Source: Mesorhizobium sp. Pch-S (lineage in GTDB: Bacteria > Pseudomonadota > Alphaproteobacteria > Rhizobiales > Rhizobiaceae). Taken from it: a stretch of 64,000 bases of DNA. The translations under genes were made by a program, and so were the position numbers. The stretch spans positions 6,285,501-6,349,500 of the forward strand of contig NZ_CP029562.1 of assembly GCF_004136315.1 (NCBI RefSeq), in the 5' to 3' direction. Position 1 is the first letter of the stretch. The number at the start of each line of letters is the position of its first letter. Shown here one piece after another: positions 10,464 to 22,808 of this stretch. The notes below the pieces were generated by a model. The model ran no database searches and was not told where the DNA came from. It saw only the letters and a program-made list of their open reading frames with translations.

Positions 10464-10862
10464 TCAGAAGATCTGGCAGAGGACTTCGCCGCCGACGTTC
10501 TGCTCGCGTGCTTCGTGATCAGCCATAACGCCCTTCGGGGTCGAAAGGATGGCGATACCGAGGCCATTGGCAACCTGCGGGATCGACTTGGCCGAAACGT
10601 AGACGCGGCGGCCCGGCTTCGAAACGCGGGAAATTTCGCGCACGACCGGATTGCCGTCGAAATACTTCAGTTCGATCTCGATTTCCGACTTGCCGTTGTC
10701 GAAGTCGGTCTGGCTGTAATCGCGGATGTAGCCTTCCGACTTCAGCACGTCGAGAACGCGGGCGCGCAGACGCGACGCCGGGGTCGACACCGACGACTTC
10801 TTACGGCCGTAGGCGTTACGGATACGGGTCAGCATATCGCCGAGAGGATCACTCAATGACAT
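10464..10862 (-). CDS. rpsH: 30S ribosomal protein S8
   Basis: 132 residues, normal length. It starts [19 protein letters not shown] and ends with [20 protein letters not shown], the S8 C-terminal signature. S8 binds 16S rRNA helix 21. In E. coli it is the translational repressor of the spc operon; whether it does so here cannot be seen. 12 nt after rpsN. Confidence 0.98.
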   Translation of the reverse strand: MSLSDPLGDMLTRIRNAYGRKKSSVSTPASRLRARVLDVLKSEGYIRDYSQTDFDNGKSEIEIELKYFDGNPVVREISRVSKPGRRVYVSAKSIPQVANGLGIAILSTPKGVMADHEAREQNVGGEVLCQIF

Positions 10863-10874
10863 TTCTTGTCCTCC

Positions 10875-11180
10875 TTACCAGCTCGACTTGACCAGGCCCG
10901 GGATCTGGCCAGTATTGCCGAGATCGCGAAGCGCGATACGCGAGACCTTGAGCTTGCGATAGAAGGCGCGCGGACGGCCCGTGACTTCGCAGCGGTTACG
11001 GATGCGGATCTTGGCCGAGTTACGCGGCAGAGCCGAGAGCTTCAGCTGGGCGCGGAAGCGCTCGTCCATCGGCTTGGACTGATCCATGACGATTTCCTTG
11101 AGGGCCTTACGCTTGGCAGCGTACTGGTCCACAAGCTTGCGGCGCCGGTTGTTCTTTTCGACTGAGCTGGTCTTTGCCAT
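10875..11180 (-). CDS. rpsN: 30S ribosomal protein S14 (zinc-free form)
   Basis: 101 residues, the long form. It carries a single cysteine ([14 protein letters not shown], about residues 61-74) and no CxxC pairs, so it is the C-minus, zinc-independent type. The C-terminus [18 protein letters not shown] is conserved. It lies between rplE (27 nt) and rpsH (12 nt). Confidence 0.97.
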   Translation of the reverse strand: MAKTSSVEKNNRRRKLVDQYAAKRKALKEIVMDQSKPMDERFRAQLKLSALPRNSAKIRIRNRCEVTGRPRAFYRKLKVSRIALRDLGNTGQIPGLVKSSW

Positions 11181-11207
11181 TTCAGATTTTTCCTTTGCTC
11201 GCTGCCG

Positions 11208-11777
11208 TTACTGGCGGAAGGGGAAGTTGAAAGCCTTGAGCAGTGCCCTGGCTTCGTCGTCCGTCTTCGCAGTCGTACAAACGATGATGTCCATGCCCCA
11301 GATCTGATCGACCTTGTCGTAGTTGATCTCCGGGAACACGATGTGCTCCTTGATGCCCATGGCGTAGTTGCCACGACCATCGAAGCTCTTCGGATTCAGG
11401 CCGCGGAAGTCGCGAACGCGCGGCAGCGCGATGTTGACCAGGCGGTCCAGGAATTCATACATGCGCTCCTTGCGAAGCGTTACCTTGGTGCCGATCGGCA
11501 TGTTCTCGCGAACCTTGAAGCCGGCGATCGACTTGCGAGCGCGAGTGATAACCGGCTTCTGGCCAGCGATCATCGCGAGATCTTCGGCAGCCACCGAAGG
11601 CTTCTTGGAGTCGCCGGTGGCTTCGCCGACACCCATGTTCAGCACGATCTTGTCGATGCGCGGAATCTGCATCTCGTTGTCGTACTTGAACTGCTCCTGC
11701 AGCGCCTTCTTGATGGTCTCGTTGTAGACCTGCTTCAGGCGCGGCGTGTTCTGCGCGGTTTGTGCTGCCTTAGCCAT
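11208..11777 (-). CDS. rplE: 50S ribosomal protein L5
   Basis: 189 residues from the ATG at 11777 ([20 protein letters not shown]). The open frame extends further upstream, but this ATG has GGGAGA 9 nt before it and matches the family start. Conserved blocks are [29 protein letters not shown] and [16 protein letters not shown]5 binds 5S rRNA. The start overlaps the end of rplX by 8 nt, suggesting coupled translation. Confidence 0.97.
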   Translation of the reverse strand: MAKAAQTAQNTPRLKQVYNETIKKALQEQFKYDNEMQIPRIDKIVLNMGVGEATGDSKKPSVAAEDLAMIAGQKPVITRARKSIAGFKVRENMPIGTKVTLRKERMYEFLDRLVNIALPRVRDFRGLNPKSFDGRGNYAMGIKEHIVFPEINYDKVDQIWGMDIIVCTTAKTDDEARALLKAFNFPFRQ

Positions 11778-12084
11778 TGATGACTTCTCCCGAGCGCTTG
11801 GCGACTCGTACCTTCTTGCCGTCCTTCTCAAGCTTGAAGCCAACGCGGGTCGGCTTGCCATCCTTGGGATCGGCAACGGCGATGTTCGAAAGGTGGATCG
11901 GCGCTTCCTTGCGGATCAGACCGCCCTGCTGGGCCTGGGTCTGACGCTGGTGGCGAACCACAATGTTAATACCGCGAACAATCGCGGTGTCTTCCTTCGG
12001 CTGGACGGACAGGACTTCGCCGGAGCGGCCCTTGTCCTTGCCGGAAAGCACGACGACCTTGTCGCCTTTGCGGATCTTTTGCAT
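11770..12084 (-). CDS. rplX: 50S ribosomal protein L24
   Basis: 104 residues. It begins [19 protein letters not shown], the KOW motif of L24, and continues with [21 protein letters not shown]24 nucleates large-subunit assembly and lines the exit-tunnel mouth. 12 nt after rplN; the 3' end overlaps the start of rplE by 8 nt. Confidence 0.97.
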   Translation of the reverse strand: MQKIRKGDKVVVLSGKDKGRSGEVLSVQPKEDTAIVRGINIVVRHQRQTQAQQGGLIRKEAPIHLSNIAVADPKDGKPTRVGFKLEKDGKKVRVAKRSGEVING

Positions 12085-12096
12085 TTCTCCGGCTCC

Positions 12097-12465
12097 TTAC
12101 AGCACTTCAGGTGCGAGCGAGATGATCTTCATGTGGTTCTTCGCACGAAGTTCGCGCGGAACCGGCCCGAAGATACGGGTGCCCACCGGCTCTTTCTTGT
12201 TATCGACGAGAACGGCTGCGTTCTTGTCGAAACGGATCACGCTGCCGTCCGGACGACGGATGTCCTTGGCCGTGCGAACCACGACCGCCTTCATCACGTC
12301 ACCCTTCTTCACGCGGCCGCGCGGAATGGCTTCCTTGATCGACACCACGATGATGTCGCCAACGGAGGCGTACTTCCGCTTCGAGCCGCCCAGCACCTTG
12401 ATGCACATGACACGACGGGCGCCGGAGTTGTCCGCGACGTCGAGGTTTGTTTGCATCTGAATCAT
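12097..12465 (-). CDS. rplN: 50S ribosomal protein L14
   Basis: 122 residues, invariant length. [20 protein letters not shown] and [16 protein letters not shown] are signature stretches; it ends [19 protein letters not shown]14 forms intersubunit bridges. It follows rpsQ after 73 nt. Confidence 0.98.
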   Translation of the reverse strand: MIQMQTNLDVADNSGARRVMCIKVLGGSKRKYASVGDIIVVSIKEAIPRGRVKKGDVMKAVVVRTAKDIRRPDGSVIRFDKNAAVLVDNKKEPVGTRIFGPVPRELRAKNHMKIISLAPEVL

Positions 12466-12538
12466 GACTGGCCGCCTTCTTCTTCGCTATCGGGACGGAC
12501 TCAAAAGCCCCTCCCCGGTCTGTCCAAAATTCGTTTCG

Positions 12539-12778
12539 TTACGCCTGATCGGAACCGATCACGACCCAGCGCTTATCCTTGGAAATCGGAGCCGATTCCT
12601 GGATGGACACCTGGTCGCCCACCTTGTGGGTGTTGTTCTCGTCATGCGCCTTGTACTTCTTCGACATGCGCACGGTCTTCTTCATCACCGGATGGGTGAA
12701 GCGACGCTCGACCTTGACGACGACCGTCTTCTCGTTCTTGTCGCTGACGACGGTGCCCTGCAGGATGCGCTTTGGCAT
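12539..12778 (-). CDS. rpsQ: 30S ribosomal protein S17
   Basis: 79 residues. It has the OB-fold with [40 protein letters not shown] and the conserved [10 protein letters not shown] segment. A primary 16S rRNA binder. 11 nt after rpmC. Confidence 0.98.
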   Translation of the reverse strand: MPKRILQGTVVSDKNEKTVVVKVERRFTHPVMKKTVRMSKKYKAHDENNTHKVGDQVSIQESAPISKDKRWVVIGSDQA

Positions 12779-12789
12779 GATTCTCGTCC

Positions 12790-12990
12790 TTATGCCTTCT
12801 TGGCCGCTGCTTTTTCAGCAGCGATTGTCTTGATGCGCGCGATGTCCTTGCGGACCTGCTTCACGCGCGCGGTCTTTTCGAGCTGGCCGGTAGCCTTCTG
12901 GAAGCGCAGGTTGAACTGCTCCTTCTTCAGGTCGGCAAGATCAGCGTCGAGCTCGTCGACGGTCTTCATACGTACATCAGAGGCCTTCAT
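12790..12990 (-). CDS. rpmC: 50S ribosomal protein L29
   Basis: 66 residues forming two antiparallel helices. The L29 motif [18 protein letters not shown] is at about residues 22-39, followed by [12 protein letters not shown]29 sits near the tunnel exit, where it helps dock trigger factor and SRP. The Ala/Lys-rich C-terminal tail is typical of this group. Confidence 0.97.
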   Translation of the reverse strand: MKASDVRMKTVDELDADLADLKKEQFNLRFQKATGQLEKTARVKQVRKDIARIKTIAAEKAAAKKA

Positions 12991-13004
12991 CTCTTAGCCC
13001 TTCC

Positions 13005-13418
13005 TTATTCTGCAATGCGCTGCACGAAGCGCGTGCGAACCGAGAGCTTGGCGGCGCCGAGGCGAAGGGCCTCGCGAGCGATCTCTTCCGACACACCGTC
13101 GATCTCGAACATGATGCGGCCTGGCTTGACGCGGCAAGCCCAGTAGTCGACCGCGCCCTTACCCTTACCCATGCGGACTTCGGTCGGCTTCGAGGTCACC
13201 GGAACGTCCGGGAACACACGGATCCAGACCCGGCCGGCGCGCTTCATCTCGCGGGTGATCGCGCGGCGGGCCGCCTCGATCTCACGCGCGGTGACGCGGT
13301 TCGGCTCCAGCGCCTTCAATCCGAAGCCGCCGAAATCCAGGTTGGTGCCGCCCTTCGCGGTGCCGTGGATGCGGCCCTTGAACTGCTTACGGAACTTTGT
13401 GCGCTTTGGCTGCAGCAT
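13005..13418 (-). CDS. rplP: 50S ribosomal protein L16
   Basis: 137 residues, normal length. [19 protein letters not shown] at the start, [20 protein letters not shown] and [19 protein letters not shown] in the core. L16 lies at the A-site elbow and is needed for peptidyl transferase function. In the S10 segment between rpsC (27 nt) and rpmC (14 nt). Confidence 0.98.
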   Translation of the reverse strand: MLQPKRTKFRKQFKGRIHGTAKGGTNLDFGGFGLKALEPNRVTAREIEAARRAITREMKRAGRVWIRVFPDVPVTSKPTEVRMGKGKGAVDYWACRVKPGRIMFEIDGVSEEIAREALRLGAAKLSVRTRFVQRIAE

Positions 13419-13445
13419 CGTTCTAACTCCAAATTCCTATGCCAA

Positions 13446-14168
13446 TCAGGCGTTTTCGCGACGACGGCTGCGCTCGGAGCGCTCACCGCCCTGCGAATGA
13501 TCGCCTTCGGTGGCACGACGTTCCGAGGCCATCGGGTCGTGCTCGAGGATCTCGCCCTTGAACACCCACACCTTCACGCCGCAGATACCATAAGCGGTCT
13601 GGGCTTCGGCGGTGCCGTAGTCGACATCGGCGCGCAGCGTATGCAGCGGCACGCGGCCTTCACGGTACCATTCCATGCGGGCGATTTCGGCGCCGCCGAG
13701 ACGGCCCGAGCAGTTGATGCGGATGCCTTCGGCACCGAGGCGCATCGCCGACTGCACGGCGCGCTTCATGGCGCGACGGAAGGCAATACGACGCTCGAGC
13801 TGCTGGGCGATCGACTGGGCGATCAGCGTCGCGTCGGTCTCCGGCTTGCGCACTTCAACGATGTTGAGGTGCGTTTCGGACTGCGTCATCTCGGTCAGCT
13901 TCTTGCGCAGCTTCTCGATGTCGGCGCCCTTCTTGCCGATGATCAGACCCGGACGAGCAGCGTGAATGGTCACGCGGCACTTCTTGTGCGGACGCTCGAT
14001 GACGATCTTGGAGATCGCGGCCTGCTTGAGTTCCTTCTCAAGATATTCGCGGATCTTCAGGTCTTCATGCAGCAGCTTGCCGTACTCGCCGGTGTTTGCG
14101 TACCAGCGGGAATCCCAGGTGCGGTTGATGCCGAGACGGAGACCGATCGGATTGATTTTCTGACCCAT
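13446..14168 (-). CDS. rpsC: 30S ribosomal protein S3
   Basis: 240 residues. The N-terminal [20 protein letters not shown] and KH-type RNA-binding domain ([20 protein letters not shown], about residues 70-89) are clear. The C-terminal domain ends in a charged tail rich in Arg/Glu. S3 forms part of the mRNA entry channel. The ATG overlaps the rplV stop by one base (TAATG). Confidence 0.98.
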   Translation of the reverse strand: MGQKINPIGLRLGINRTWDSRWYANTGEYGKLLHEDLKIREYLEKELKQAAISKIVIERPHKKCRVTIHAARPGLIIGKKGADIEKLRKKLTEMTQSETHLNIVEVRKPETDATLIAQSIAQQLERRIAFRRAMKRAVQSAMRLGAEGIRINCSGRLGGAEIARMEWYREGRVPLHTLRADVDYGTAEAQTAYGICGVKVWVFKGEILEHDPMASERRATEGDHSQGGERSERSRRRENA

Positions 14169-14557
14169 TATGCGGCCTCCCCTTTCTCTTCAACCTCACG
14201 CACGACGATCGTGAGGTGCGAAAACGGCTTTTCGATACGGCTGGCGCGACCGCGGCCACGAGCGTGGAAACGCTTCATGACGATCGACTTGCCGACGTAG
14301 GCCTCAGCCACGATCAGCGCATCGACATCGAGGTCGTGGTTGTTTTCCGCGTTGGCGATCGCCGATTCCAGCGTCTTCTTCACGGTGTCCGAAATCCGCT
14401 TGCGCGAGAATTCGAGATCGTTGAGCGCAGCCGCAACCTTCTTGCCGCGGATCATCGCAGCAACCAGGTTCAGCTTCTGAGGGCTGATGCGGATCGTGCG
14501 CAGAACGGCACGAGCCTCGTTATCAGCAAGCCTGCGCGGAGCTTTGGCCTTGCCCAT
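14168..14557 (-). CDS. rplV: 50S ribosomal protein L22
   Basis: 129 residues. It has the conserved [19 protein letters not shown] and, near the C-terminus, [20 protein letters not shown], the beta-hairpin that lines the exit tunnel and is altered in some macrolide-resistant bacteria; no unusual change is visible. Gap of 2 nt to rpsS and 1-nt overlap with rpsC. Confidence 0.98.
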   Translation of the reverse strand: MGKAKAPRRLADNEARAVLRTIRISPQKLNLVAAMIRGKKVAAALNDLEFSRKRISDTVKKTLESAIANAENNHDLDVDALIVAEAYVGKSIVMKRFHARGRGRASRIEKPFSHLTIVVREVEEKGEAA

Positions 14558-14559
14558 GA

Positions 14560-14838
14560 TTACTTCCTCTTCGCTTTCTTATCCGCGCCGTGACCGTAAT
14601 AGGTCCGGGTCGGAGCGAATTCACCGAACTTGTGACCGACCATGTCCTCGTTCACGGAGACCGGGACATGCTTCTGGCCGTTGTAGACACCGAAGGTGAG
14701 GCCGACGAACTGCGGCAGGATGGTGGAGCGGCGGCTCCACATCTTGATCACCTCACTACGACCACCTTCACGAACCTTGTCTGCCTTCTTCAGAAGGTAG
14801 CCGTCGACGAAGGGGCCTTTCCAAATCGAACGAGTCAC
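14560..14838 (-). CDS. rpsS: 30S ribosomal protein S19
   Basis: 92 residues, standard length. [20 protein letters not shown], then [19 protein letters not shown] and the tail [20 protein letters not shown] are S19 signatures. S19 is in the head of the small subunit with S13. Gap of 16 nt to rplB. Confidence 0.98.
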   Translation of the reverse strand: MTRSIWKGPFVDGYLLKKADKVREGGRSEVIKMWSRRSTILPQFVGLTFGVYNGQKHVPVSVNEDMVGHKFGEFAPTRTYYGHGADKKAKRK

Positions 14839-14854
14839 TTGGCGTTACCTCTTC

Positions 14855-15688
14855 TTAGCTCTTGCGCTGATGGCGCGAGCGCACAATGAACTTATCGGTC
14901 GCCTTGTTGGACCGCGTCTTCTTACCCTTGGTAGGCTTACCCCACGGCGTGACCGGATGACGGCCACCCGAGGTGCGGCCTTCACCACCGCCGTGCGGAT
15001 GGTCGACCGGGTTCATGGCAACACCGCGGTTGTGCGGACGCTTGCCGCGCCACACCGAACGACCGGCCTTGCCGTCGTTGATGTTGCCGTGGTCAGGGTT
15101 CGACACGGCGCCGACGGTCGCAAAGCACGAGCCGTGCACGATGCGCTGCTCACCGGAGTTCAGGCGAAGGATCGCCATGCCCTGGTCGCGGCCGACGAGC
15201 TGGGCATATGCACCAGCCGAACGGGCGACCTGGCCGCCCTTGCCGGGCTTCAGCTCGATGTTGTGCACGATGGTGCCGACCGGCATGGCCGAGAGCGGCA
15301 TCGCGTTGCCCGGCTTCACGTCAACCGATTCACCAGCCACGACCTTGTCACCGGCCTGCAGGCGCTGCGGGGCGATGATGTAGTTCAGCTCGCCGTCCTC
15401 ATACTTGATGAGAGCGATGAAGGCCGTGCGGTTCGGGTCATATTCCAGGCGCTCGACCGTGCCGACGACATCAAGCTTGCGACGCTTGAAGTCGATGATG
15501 CGGTAGGTGCGCTTGTGACCGCCGCCGATGAAGCGGGCCGTGATGCGACCGTAGTTGTTGCGACCGCCCGACTTGGTCAAGCCTTCGGTCAGACCCTTGA
15601 CGGGCTTGCCCTTGTGCAGGCCCGAGCGGTCGACGATGACCAGCTGGCGGGTGCTTGGCGTTACCGGGTTATATTTCTTCAGTGCCAT
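14855..15688 (-). CDS. rplB: 50S ribosomal protein L2
   Basis: 277 residues. [20 protein letters not shown] at the start, the RNA-binding core with [20 protein letters not shown], and the conserved [20 protein letters not shown] containing the histidine essential for peptidyl transferase assembly (near residue 230). Basic C-terminal tail. 23 nt after rplW. Confidence 0.98.
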   Translation of the reverse strand: MALKKYNPVTPSTRQLVIVDRSGLHKGKPVKGLTEGLTKSGGRNNYGRITARFIGGGHKRTYRIIDFKRRKLDVVGTVERLEYDPNRTAFIALIKYEDGELNYIIAPQRLQAGDKVVAGESVDVKPGNAMPLSAMPVGTIVHNIELKPGKGGQVARSAGAYAQLVGRDQGMAILRLNSGEQRIVHGSCFATVGAVSNPDHGNINDGKAGRSVWRGKRPHNRGVAMNPVDHPHGGGEGRTSGGRHPVTPWGKPTKGKKTRSNKATDKFIVRSRHQRKS

Positions 15689-15711
15689 TGTCGTTGTCCT
15701 CGCGGCCTAGC

Positions 15712-16005
15712 TCAGAGACCCGTCGCGACGTCGATCGACTGGCCATCGGCCAGCGTCACCACTGCTCGCTTGACGTCGCCCTGGCGGCCGATCGTGCCGC
15801 GGAAGCGCTTCACCTTGCCCTTGCGGACCAGCGTGTTCACAGCCGTCACCTTGACGCCGAACAGCGCCTCGACTGCTGCCTTGATCTCCGGCTTCGACGC
15901 CTTCTTGGCGACGTTGAAGACCACCTGGTTCTGCTCGGACGCCATGGTCGACTTTTCGGTGATCGCCGGCGAGACGATCACGTCGTAATGACGAAGGTCG
16001 GTCAT
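15712..16005 (-). CDS. rplW: 50S ribosomal protein L23
   Basis: 97 residues, normal. Conserved [20 protein letters not shown] and [18 protein letters not shown]23 is the main docking site for trigger factor and SRP at the tunnel exit. The ATG overlaps the rplD stop by 4 nt (ATGA). Confidence 0.98.
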   Translation of the reverse strand: MTDLRHYDVIVSPAITEKSTMASEQNQVVFNVAKKASKPEIKAAVEALFGVKVTAVNTLVRKGKVKRFRGTIGRQGDVKRAVVTLADGQSIDVATGL

Positions 16006-16622
16006 TTGAAGCGCTCCTCGAGAGCCTCGACGGCGGCCTTGGAAAGGACCAGCGTGCCGCGGCGCAGAATGTCGTAGACGTTGATGCCCTGGATGGGCAG
16101 CACGTCGATGTTCGGGATGTTCGAAGCAGCCCGCTTGAAACCCTGGTCGAGTTCGGCACCGCCGATGAACAGAGCGTTGGTCAGGCCGAGCGACGCGAAG
16201 TTCTCGACCAGAGCCTTGGTCTTGGCTTCGGCCAGCTTCAGCTCGTCCACGACGATGAGCGAAGAGCTTTTCGCCTTGGCCGACAGAGCGTGCTTGATGC
16301 CGAGCGCGCGGACCTTCTTGGGCAGGTCGTGCTCGTGGCTGCGGGCAACCGGGCCATGAGCCTTGCCACCGCCGCGGAACTGCGGAGCGCGTGCCGAGGA
16401 GTGACGGGCGCGGCCCGTACCCTTCTGCTTGTACATCTTGGCACCGGTGCGCGCGATGTCGGCGCGGCCCTTGGCCTGATGCGTGCCCTGCTGCTTCTTG
16501 GCGAGCTGCCAGCGAACGACGCGGGCGAGGATGTCCTCGCGGGGCTCAAGGCCGAAGATCTCTTCCGAGAGCTTCACCTTGCCGGCGTCCTTGCCGGCGA
16601 GAGTGGTGATCTTGAGGTCCAT
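16002..16622 (-). CDS. rplD: 50S ribosomal protein L4
   Basis: 206 residues. The extended tunnel loop [20 protein letters not shown] and [15 protein letters not shown] (about residues 60-97) is clear; the rest is the L4 globular domain. In E. coli L4 autoregulates the S10 operon, but no matching leader was looked for here. Its ATG overlaps the rplC stop by one base. Confidence 0.98.
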   Translation of the reverse strand: MDLKITTLAGKDAGKVKLSEEIFGLEPREDILARVVRWQLAKKQQGTHQAKGRADIARTGAKMYKQKGTGRARHSSARAPQFRGGGKAHGPVARSHEHDLPKKVRALGIKHALSAKAKSSSLIVVDELKLAEAKTKALVENFASLGLTNALFIGGAELDQGFKRAASNIPNIDVLPIQGINVYDILRRGTLVLSKAAVEALEERFK

Positions 16623-17335
16623 TATTCCGCTCCCTCGGTGGCCGGAGCCTGATTGTTGGCGGCGGCGCGGATCGCGGCCGGCTTCGGCGCGTTGGCAGGC
16701 AGAGCCACCTTGGCGGCGTCGCGAACCAGGATCCAGGCGCCCTTGGTGCCCGGAACCGCGCCACGGATGAGGATGAGGCCGCGATCGGCATCGGTCGAAA
16801 CGACTTCGACGTTCTGCGTGGTCACGCGGGTAGCACCCATGTGGCCGGCCATCTTCTTGCCCTTGAACACCTTGCCGGGGTCCTGGCGCTGACCGGTCGA
16901 ACCGTGCACACGGTGCGACAGCGAGTTACCGTGGGTCGCGCGGCCACCACCGAAGTTGTGGCGCTTGATGACACCCTGGAAACCCTTACCGGTCGAAGTA
17001 CCGGTGACGTCAACCTTCTGGCCGGCGACGAAGTGGTCGACGGTCAGCTCGGCGCCGACGTCCAAGAGGTTGTCCGGCGAAACGCGGAACTCGGCAAGCT
17101 TGGCCTTCGGCTCCACGGAGGCGGCGGCGAAATGACCGCGCATGGCCTTCGACGTGTTCTTCACCTTGGCAAGCCCGACGCCGAGCTGAACAGCGGTATA
17201 GCCGTTCTTTTCCTGCGTACGCTGCGCGACAACCTGGCAGCTCTCCATGCGGAGAACGGTAACGGGGACATGCTCACCGGCATCATTGTAGATGCGGGTC
17301 ATTCCCACCTTCTGTGCAATTACACCTGAACGCAT
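16622..17335 (-). CDS. rplC: 50S ribosomal protein L3
   Basis: 237 residues, against 209 in E. coli. [20 protein letters not shown] at the start and the loop [20 protein letters not shown] (about residues 143-162), which reaches the peptidyl transferase centre and carries the methylated Gln of E. coli L3, are conserved. The C-terminal extra ~25 residues are Ala/Pro-rich, as in other Rhizobiales. The gap to rpsJ is 59 nt. Confidence 0.98.
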   Translation of the reverse strand: MRSGVIAQKVGMTRIYNDAGEHVPVTVLRMESCQVVAQRTQEKNGYTAVQLGVGLAKVKNTSKAMRGHFAAASVEPKAKLAEFRVSPDNLLDVGAELTVDHFVAGQKVDVTGTSTGKGFQGVIKRHNFGGGRATHGNSLSHRVHGSTGQRQDPGKVFKGKKMAGHMGATRVTTQNVEVVSTDADRGLILIRGAVPGTKGAWILVRDAAKVALPANAPKPAAIRAAANNQAPATEGAE

Positions 17336-17394
17336 AGGTTCATCTTCCTTCAGAGGAGCAGGTCGGGTAACCCCGCCGGCTCATGGTTCAGCTC

Positions 17395-17703
17395 TTAGAG
17401 CTTGATTTCGACGTCCACGCCGGCGGCCAGATCGAGCTTCATCAGCGCATCAACCGTCTGCGGGGTCGGGTCCACGATGTCGAGCAGGCGCTTGTGGGTG
17501 CGCATCTCGAACTGTTCGCGGCTCTTCTTGTCGACGTGCGGCGAACGGTTGACCGTGAACTTCTCAATGCGGGTCGGCAGCGGAATCGGGCCGCGGACGT
17601 TAGCGCCGGTGCGCTTGGCCGTGGAAACGATTTCCCGCGTCGAAGCATCGAGCACGCGGTGATCGAACGCTTTAAGTCGGATGCGGATATTCTGTCCGTT
17701 CAT
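17395..17703 (-). CDS. rpsJ: 30S ribosomal protein S10
   Basis: 102 residues. [20 protein letters not shown] and the loop [20 protein letters not shown] are diagnostic. S10 also acts with NusB in antitermination. It heads the S10 segment, 65 nt after tuf, with a GC-rich hairpin in the gap. Confidence 0.98.
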   Translation of the reverse strand: MNGQNIRIRLKAFDHRVLDASTREIVSTAKRTGANVRGPIPLPTRIEKFTVNRSPHVDKKSREQFEMRTHKRLLDIVDPTPQTVDALMKLDLAAGVDVEIKL

Positions 17704-17728
17704 GCGTCTATTCCTTGTTCTGGCGCGG

Positions 17729-17750
17729 CGCGGGCGTATTCCCGCCCGCG
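17729..17750 (-). other. GC hairpin between tuf and rpsJ
   Basis: CGCGGGCG (17729-17736) pairs with CGCCCGCG (17743-17750) over a 6-nt loop. It has no T-tract, so it is more likely a processing or partial attenuation element between the str and S10 segments than a full terminator. Confidence 0.45.
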
Positions 17751-17768
17751 ACAGATCTCTTGTTCTTC

Positions 17769-18944
<1,176 letters not shown>

Positions 18945-19009
18945 GTGAGGTCTCCATTTCCTGCATGCCCGAAGGCGTTAAACCTGGTTACTGACGCAAT
19001 TCCTCGGAA

Positions 19010-21100
19010 TTACGCGTATTTCTTCTGGACTTCCTGAGCGACCGCAGTCGGAACCGGCTCGTAGTGGTCGAACTGCATCGTGTACTGGGCGCGGCCCTGC
19101 GACATCGAGCGCAGCGAGTCGACGTACTTGAACATGTTCGCCAGCGGCACCATTGCATTGACGACGACGGCGACACCGCGGGTCTCCTGACCCTGGATCT
19201 GGCCACGACGGCTGTTCAAGTCACCGATGACGTTGCCGACGTAATCCTCTGGCGTAACGACCTCGACCTTCATGATCGGCTCAAGCAGCTGGACGCCAAG
19301 CTTCGGGGCAGCTTCCCTGAAAGCAGCACGCGAAGCGATTTCGAAGGCCAGGACCGAGGAGTCGACGTCGTGGAAGGCGCCATCGATCAGCGTCGCCTTG
19401 ACGCCGATCATCGGGAAGCCAGCGAACGGGCCGGAAGACATCACCGAACCGATGCCCTTTTCGACACCCGGGATGTATTCCTTCGGAACCGAACCGCCGA
19501 CGATCTTGGACTCGAACACGTAGTCCTCGCCTTCCGGATTCGGCTCGAATACCAGCTTGACGCGGGCGAACTGGCCCGTACCGCCGGTCTGCTTCTTGTG
19601 GGTGTAGTCCTGCTCGTGGGTACGGGTGATCGTCTCACGGTAGGCAACCTGCGGCGCGCCGACATTCGCCTCGACCTTGAACTCGCGACGCATACGGTCG
19701 ACGATGATATCGAGGTGAAGTTCGCCCATGCCGGCGATGATGGTCTGGCCCGATTCCTCGTCGGTCTTGACGCGGAAGGACGGATCTTCGGCAGCCAGGC
19801 GATGCAGCGCGAGGCCCATCTTTTCCTGGTCGCCCTTGGTCTTCGGCTCGATCGCGATCTGGATGACCGGATCCGGGAATTCCATGCGCTCCAGGATAAC
19901 CGGATGCAGCGGATCGCACAGCGTGTCGCCGGTGGTGGTTTCCTTGAGGCCGGCCAGAGCGACGATGTCGCCGGCAAAAGCCTCTTCGATGTCGGCGCGC
20001 GAATTGGCGTGCATCTGCAGCATGCGGCCGATGCGTTCCTTCTTGCCCTTCACGGTGTTGTCGAGCGACGAACCCTTGGTGAGCTTGCCCGAATAGATGC
20101 GGGCGAATGTGAGCGAGCCGACGAACGGATCGTTCATGATCTTGAAAGCGAGCATGGACAGCGGCTCGTTGTCGTCCGCATGACGCTCGATCTCGGCATC
20201 GGTCTTGGCGTCAACGCCCTTGATGGCGGGAACGTCGATCGGCGACGGCAAGTATTCGACAACGGCGTCGAGCAGCGGCTGCACGCCCTTGTTCTTGAAG
20301 GCCGAGCCACAGAACATCGGGAAGAACTTCACTGCGATGGTGCCCTTGCGGATCAGCGCACGCAGCTGGTCGTTCGACGGCAGATTGCCTTCGAGATAGG
20401 CATTCATCGCATCGTCGTCCATTTCGACGGCGGCTTCGATGAGCTTCTCGCGGAACTCCTCGGCGCGAGCCTGGAGGTCGGCCGGGATCTCGACGACATC
20501 CCAGGCAGCGCCCAGCGATTCGTCACGCCAGACCAGTGCGTTCATCTCGATCAGGTCGACAACGCCCTTGAACTCGGACTCAGCGCCGATCGGCAGCTGC
20601 ATGACGACAGCCTGCGCACCGAGACGCGAACCGATCATCTCCACCGAGCGGTAGAAATCGGCGCCGATCTTGTCCATCTTGTTGCAGAAGATCATGCGCG
20701 GAACGCGATACTTGTCGGCCTGACGCCAGACGGTCTCGGTCTGCGGCTCGACACCGGCGTTGGCGTCGAGCAGCGCAATGGCGCCATCGAGCACGCGCAG
20801 CGAACGCTCGACTTCGATGGTGAAGTCGACGTGGCCGGGGGTGTCGATGATGTTGAAGCGGCGCATCTTGCCGTCACGACCCTGCCAGAAGGTGGTGGTC
20901 GCAGCGGACGTGATGGTGATGCCGCGTTCCTGCTCCTGCTCCATCCAGTCCATGGTGGCAGCGCCGTCGTGGACTTCGCCGATCTTGTGCGACTTGCCCG
21001 TATAATACAGGACGCGCTCAGTCGTCGTCGTCTTGCCGGCGTCGATGTGCGCCATGATACCGAAATTGCGGTAGTCTTCGATTTTATATTCGCGGGCCAT
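19010..21100 (-). CDS. fusA: Elongation factor G
   Basis: Translocation GTPase, 696 residues, full length. G1 [13 protein letters not shown] (about 17-29), G3 [10 protein letters not shown]4 NKMDKIGAD, and domain IV with the GETHxx-like loop [13 protein letters not shown]. Domains III-V are complete to the end [10 protein letters not shown]. It lies between rpsG (29 nt) and tuf (65 nt). Confidence 0.98.
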   Translation of the reverse strand: MAREYKIEDYRNFGIMAHIDAGKTTTTERVLYYTGKSHKIGEVHDGAATMDWMEQEQERGITITSAATTTFWQGRDGKMRRFNIIDTPGHVDFTIEVERSLRVLDGAIALLDANAGVEPQTETVWRQADKYRVPRMIFCNKMDKIGADFYRSVEMIGSRLGAQAVVMQLPIGAESEFKGVVDLIEMNALVWRDESLGAAWDVVEIPADLQARAEEFREKLIEAAVEMDDDAMNAYLEGNLPSNDQLRALIRKGTIAVKFFPMFCGSAFKNKGVQPLLDAVVEYLPSPIDVPAIKGVDAKTDAEIERHADDNEPLSMLAFKIMNDPFVGSLTFARIYSGKLTKGSSLDNTVKGKKERIGRMLQMHANSRADIEEAFAGDIVALAGLKETTTGDTLCDPLHPVILERMEFPDPVIQIAIEPKTKGDQEKMGLALHRLAAEDPSFRVKTDEESGQTIIAGMGELHLDIIVDRMRREFKVEANVGAPQVAYRETITRTHEQDYTHKKQTGGTGQFARVKLVFEPNPEGEDYVFESKIVGGSVPKEYIPGVEKGIGSVMSSGPFAGFPMIGVKATLIDGAFHDVDSSVLAFEIASRAAFREAAPKLGVQLLEPIMKVEVVTPEDYVGNVIGDLNSRRGQIQGQETRGVAVVVNAMVPLANMFKYVDSLRSMSQGRAQYTMQFDHYEPVPTAVAQEVQKKYA

Positions 21101-21129
21101 GGGAGGTGCCTCTCAAGTCTCGTTCGCGC

Positions 21130-21612
<483 letters not shown>

Positions 21613-21663
21613 TCAATCTCGCAGGCTTGGCGCACAAACAAAAAGCGCCGAAGCCGGAAAACC

Positions 21664-22035
21664 TTACTTCGGACGCTTGGCGCCGTACTTCGAACGGCGC
21701 TGCTTGCGGTTCTTGACGCCCTGGGTGTCGAGCACGCCACGGATGACGTGATAGCGCACACCCGGAAGGTCTTTCACGCGGCCGCCACGGATCATGACAA
21801 CCGAGTGCTCCTGAAGGTTGTGGCCTTCACCCGGGATGTAGCCGATCACTTCGAAACCGTTGGTCAGACGAATCTTGGCCACCTTGCGCAGAGCCGAGTT
21901 CGGCTTCTTCGGCGTGGTCGTGTAAACGCGTGTGCAGACGCCCCGCTTCTGCGGGTTCTGCTGCATGGCCGGGACCTTGTTTCGCGTTGCCGGCACCTGG
22001 CGCGGCTTGCGGATCAGCTGGTTTACGGTAGGCAT
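21664..22035 (-). CDS. rpsL: 30S ribosomal protein S12
   Basis: 123 residues. The decoding-centre loops TPKKPNS (K43) and GGRVKDLPG (K88) carry the wild-type lysines, so there is no streptomycin-resistance change at these two sites. First gene of the str segment and probably of the whole 19-kb super-cluster. Confidence 0.98.
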   Translation of the reverse strand: MPTVNQLIRKPRQVPATRNKVPAMQQNPQKRGVCTRVYTTTPKKPNSALRKVAKIRLTNGFEVIGYIPGEGHNLQEHSVVMIRGGRVKDLPGVRYHVIRGVLDTQGVKNRKQRRSKYGAKRPK

Positions 22036-22283
22036 TAAACCTTCCTTCTAGTTCTCAATCTCGTGTCGCAAACCCGTTATGGGCCGTTTCAAGCGGCTTT
22101 CCATACGCAAATTCGGGCCGAAACCGCGCGTTTGCGGTCTTGCCCGAACAAAAAGCAGAGGAAGCGTTGCCGCTTCATGCGTGACGGAAATGTCATTCGC
22201 TCGTAAAACGAACCCTGTTTGAGGCAAACTCCAAGGCGCGACGCCTCGGAAAAGCTGACCTCACATCGGTTCAGACGTCGCGG

Positions 22284-22312
22284 CTTCTACTCGCAACATC
22301 GCAAACCGTCAA
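22284..22312 (-). promoter_or_regulatory. Candidate promoter of the str operon
   Basis: On the minus strand, CTTGACG (-35 TTGACG, 22307-22312) is separated by 17 nt from TAGAAG (22284-22289). The -35 fits the alphaproteobacterial CTTGAC consensus; the -10 is a weaker match. It would give a leader of about 240 nt before rpsL. The rest of the rpsL-to-22,500 gap holds several short inverted repeats but no gene that I can support. Confidence 0.4.
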
Positions 22313-22499
22313 GCCCGCAAGCCTAGAAATTCCGCTTCGGCCGAGGCTTGGCTGCCATGCGCGCAACGCATGTAATATTCTTGCGCCTTTTTGCATATGC
22401 GAGGAAGAAAGTGACCGGGTTGCGGCTGTCCCCTGGCACGGCTTCATGCAAAAAGGGGCAAAACGTCCGTGTGGGCGGCCCATATGAAGGAATCAGTCT

Positions 22500-22796
22500 T
22501 TGCAGGACCCTCTCAACGACAATGACGAGCCCCGTCCGGTCATGATCATCACAGGTCGGGTCTGGAAGAAGAAAAACGGCAAGCCGGAAGGTGTCCATGT
22601 GATGCTGATGGCACCCGACGATGATTCTGCCGTGCGCCGCGCCCTGGAATCACTCGCGGCCGAGGGGTATGCCGAAGCCGAGCTCGACCAGATCGGCGAG
22701 ATGCAGGAAGAACCCGACGAGGAACCACACCTTTCAGCCTATCAAGGCGCGCTCGAGGGTGAAGTCTCGATCGTCACCTTCGACGAGCCGATCTAG
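22500..22796 (+). CDS. Conserved hypothetical protein, acidic, 98 residues
   Basis: Begins with TTG at 22500, preceded by GAAGGA at about 22486-22491; an internal ATG at 22542 (MIITGRVWKKK) is the other possible start. No signal peptide or membrane segment. The C-terminal half is rich in Asp/Glu and ends VTFDEPI. I do not recognise a family with a known function. It lies 12 nt before the Cds1-like gene and so probably shares its transcript. Confidence 0.65.
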   Translation: MQDPLNDNDEPRPVMIITGRVWKKKNGKPEGVHVMLMAPDDDSAVRRALESLAAEGYAEAELDQIGEMQEEPDEEPHLSAYQGALEGEVSIVTFDEPI

Positions 22797-22808
22797 CGGA
22801 AGACGACG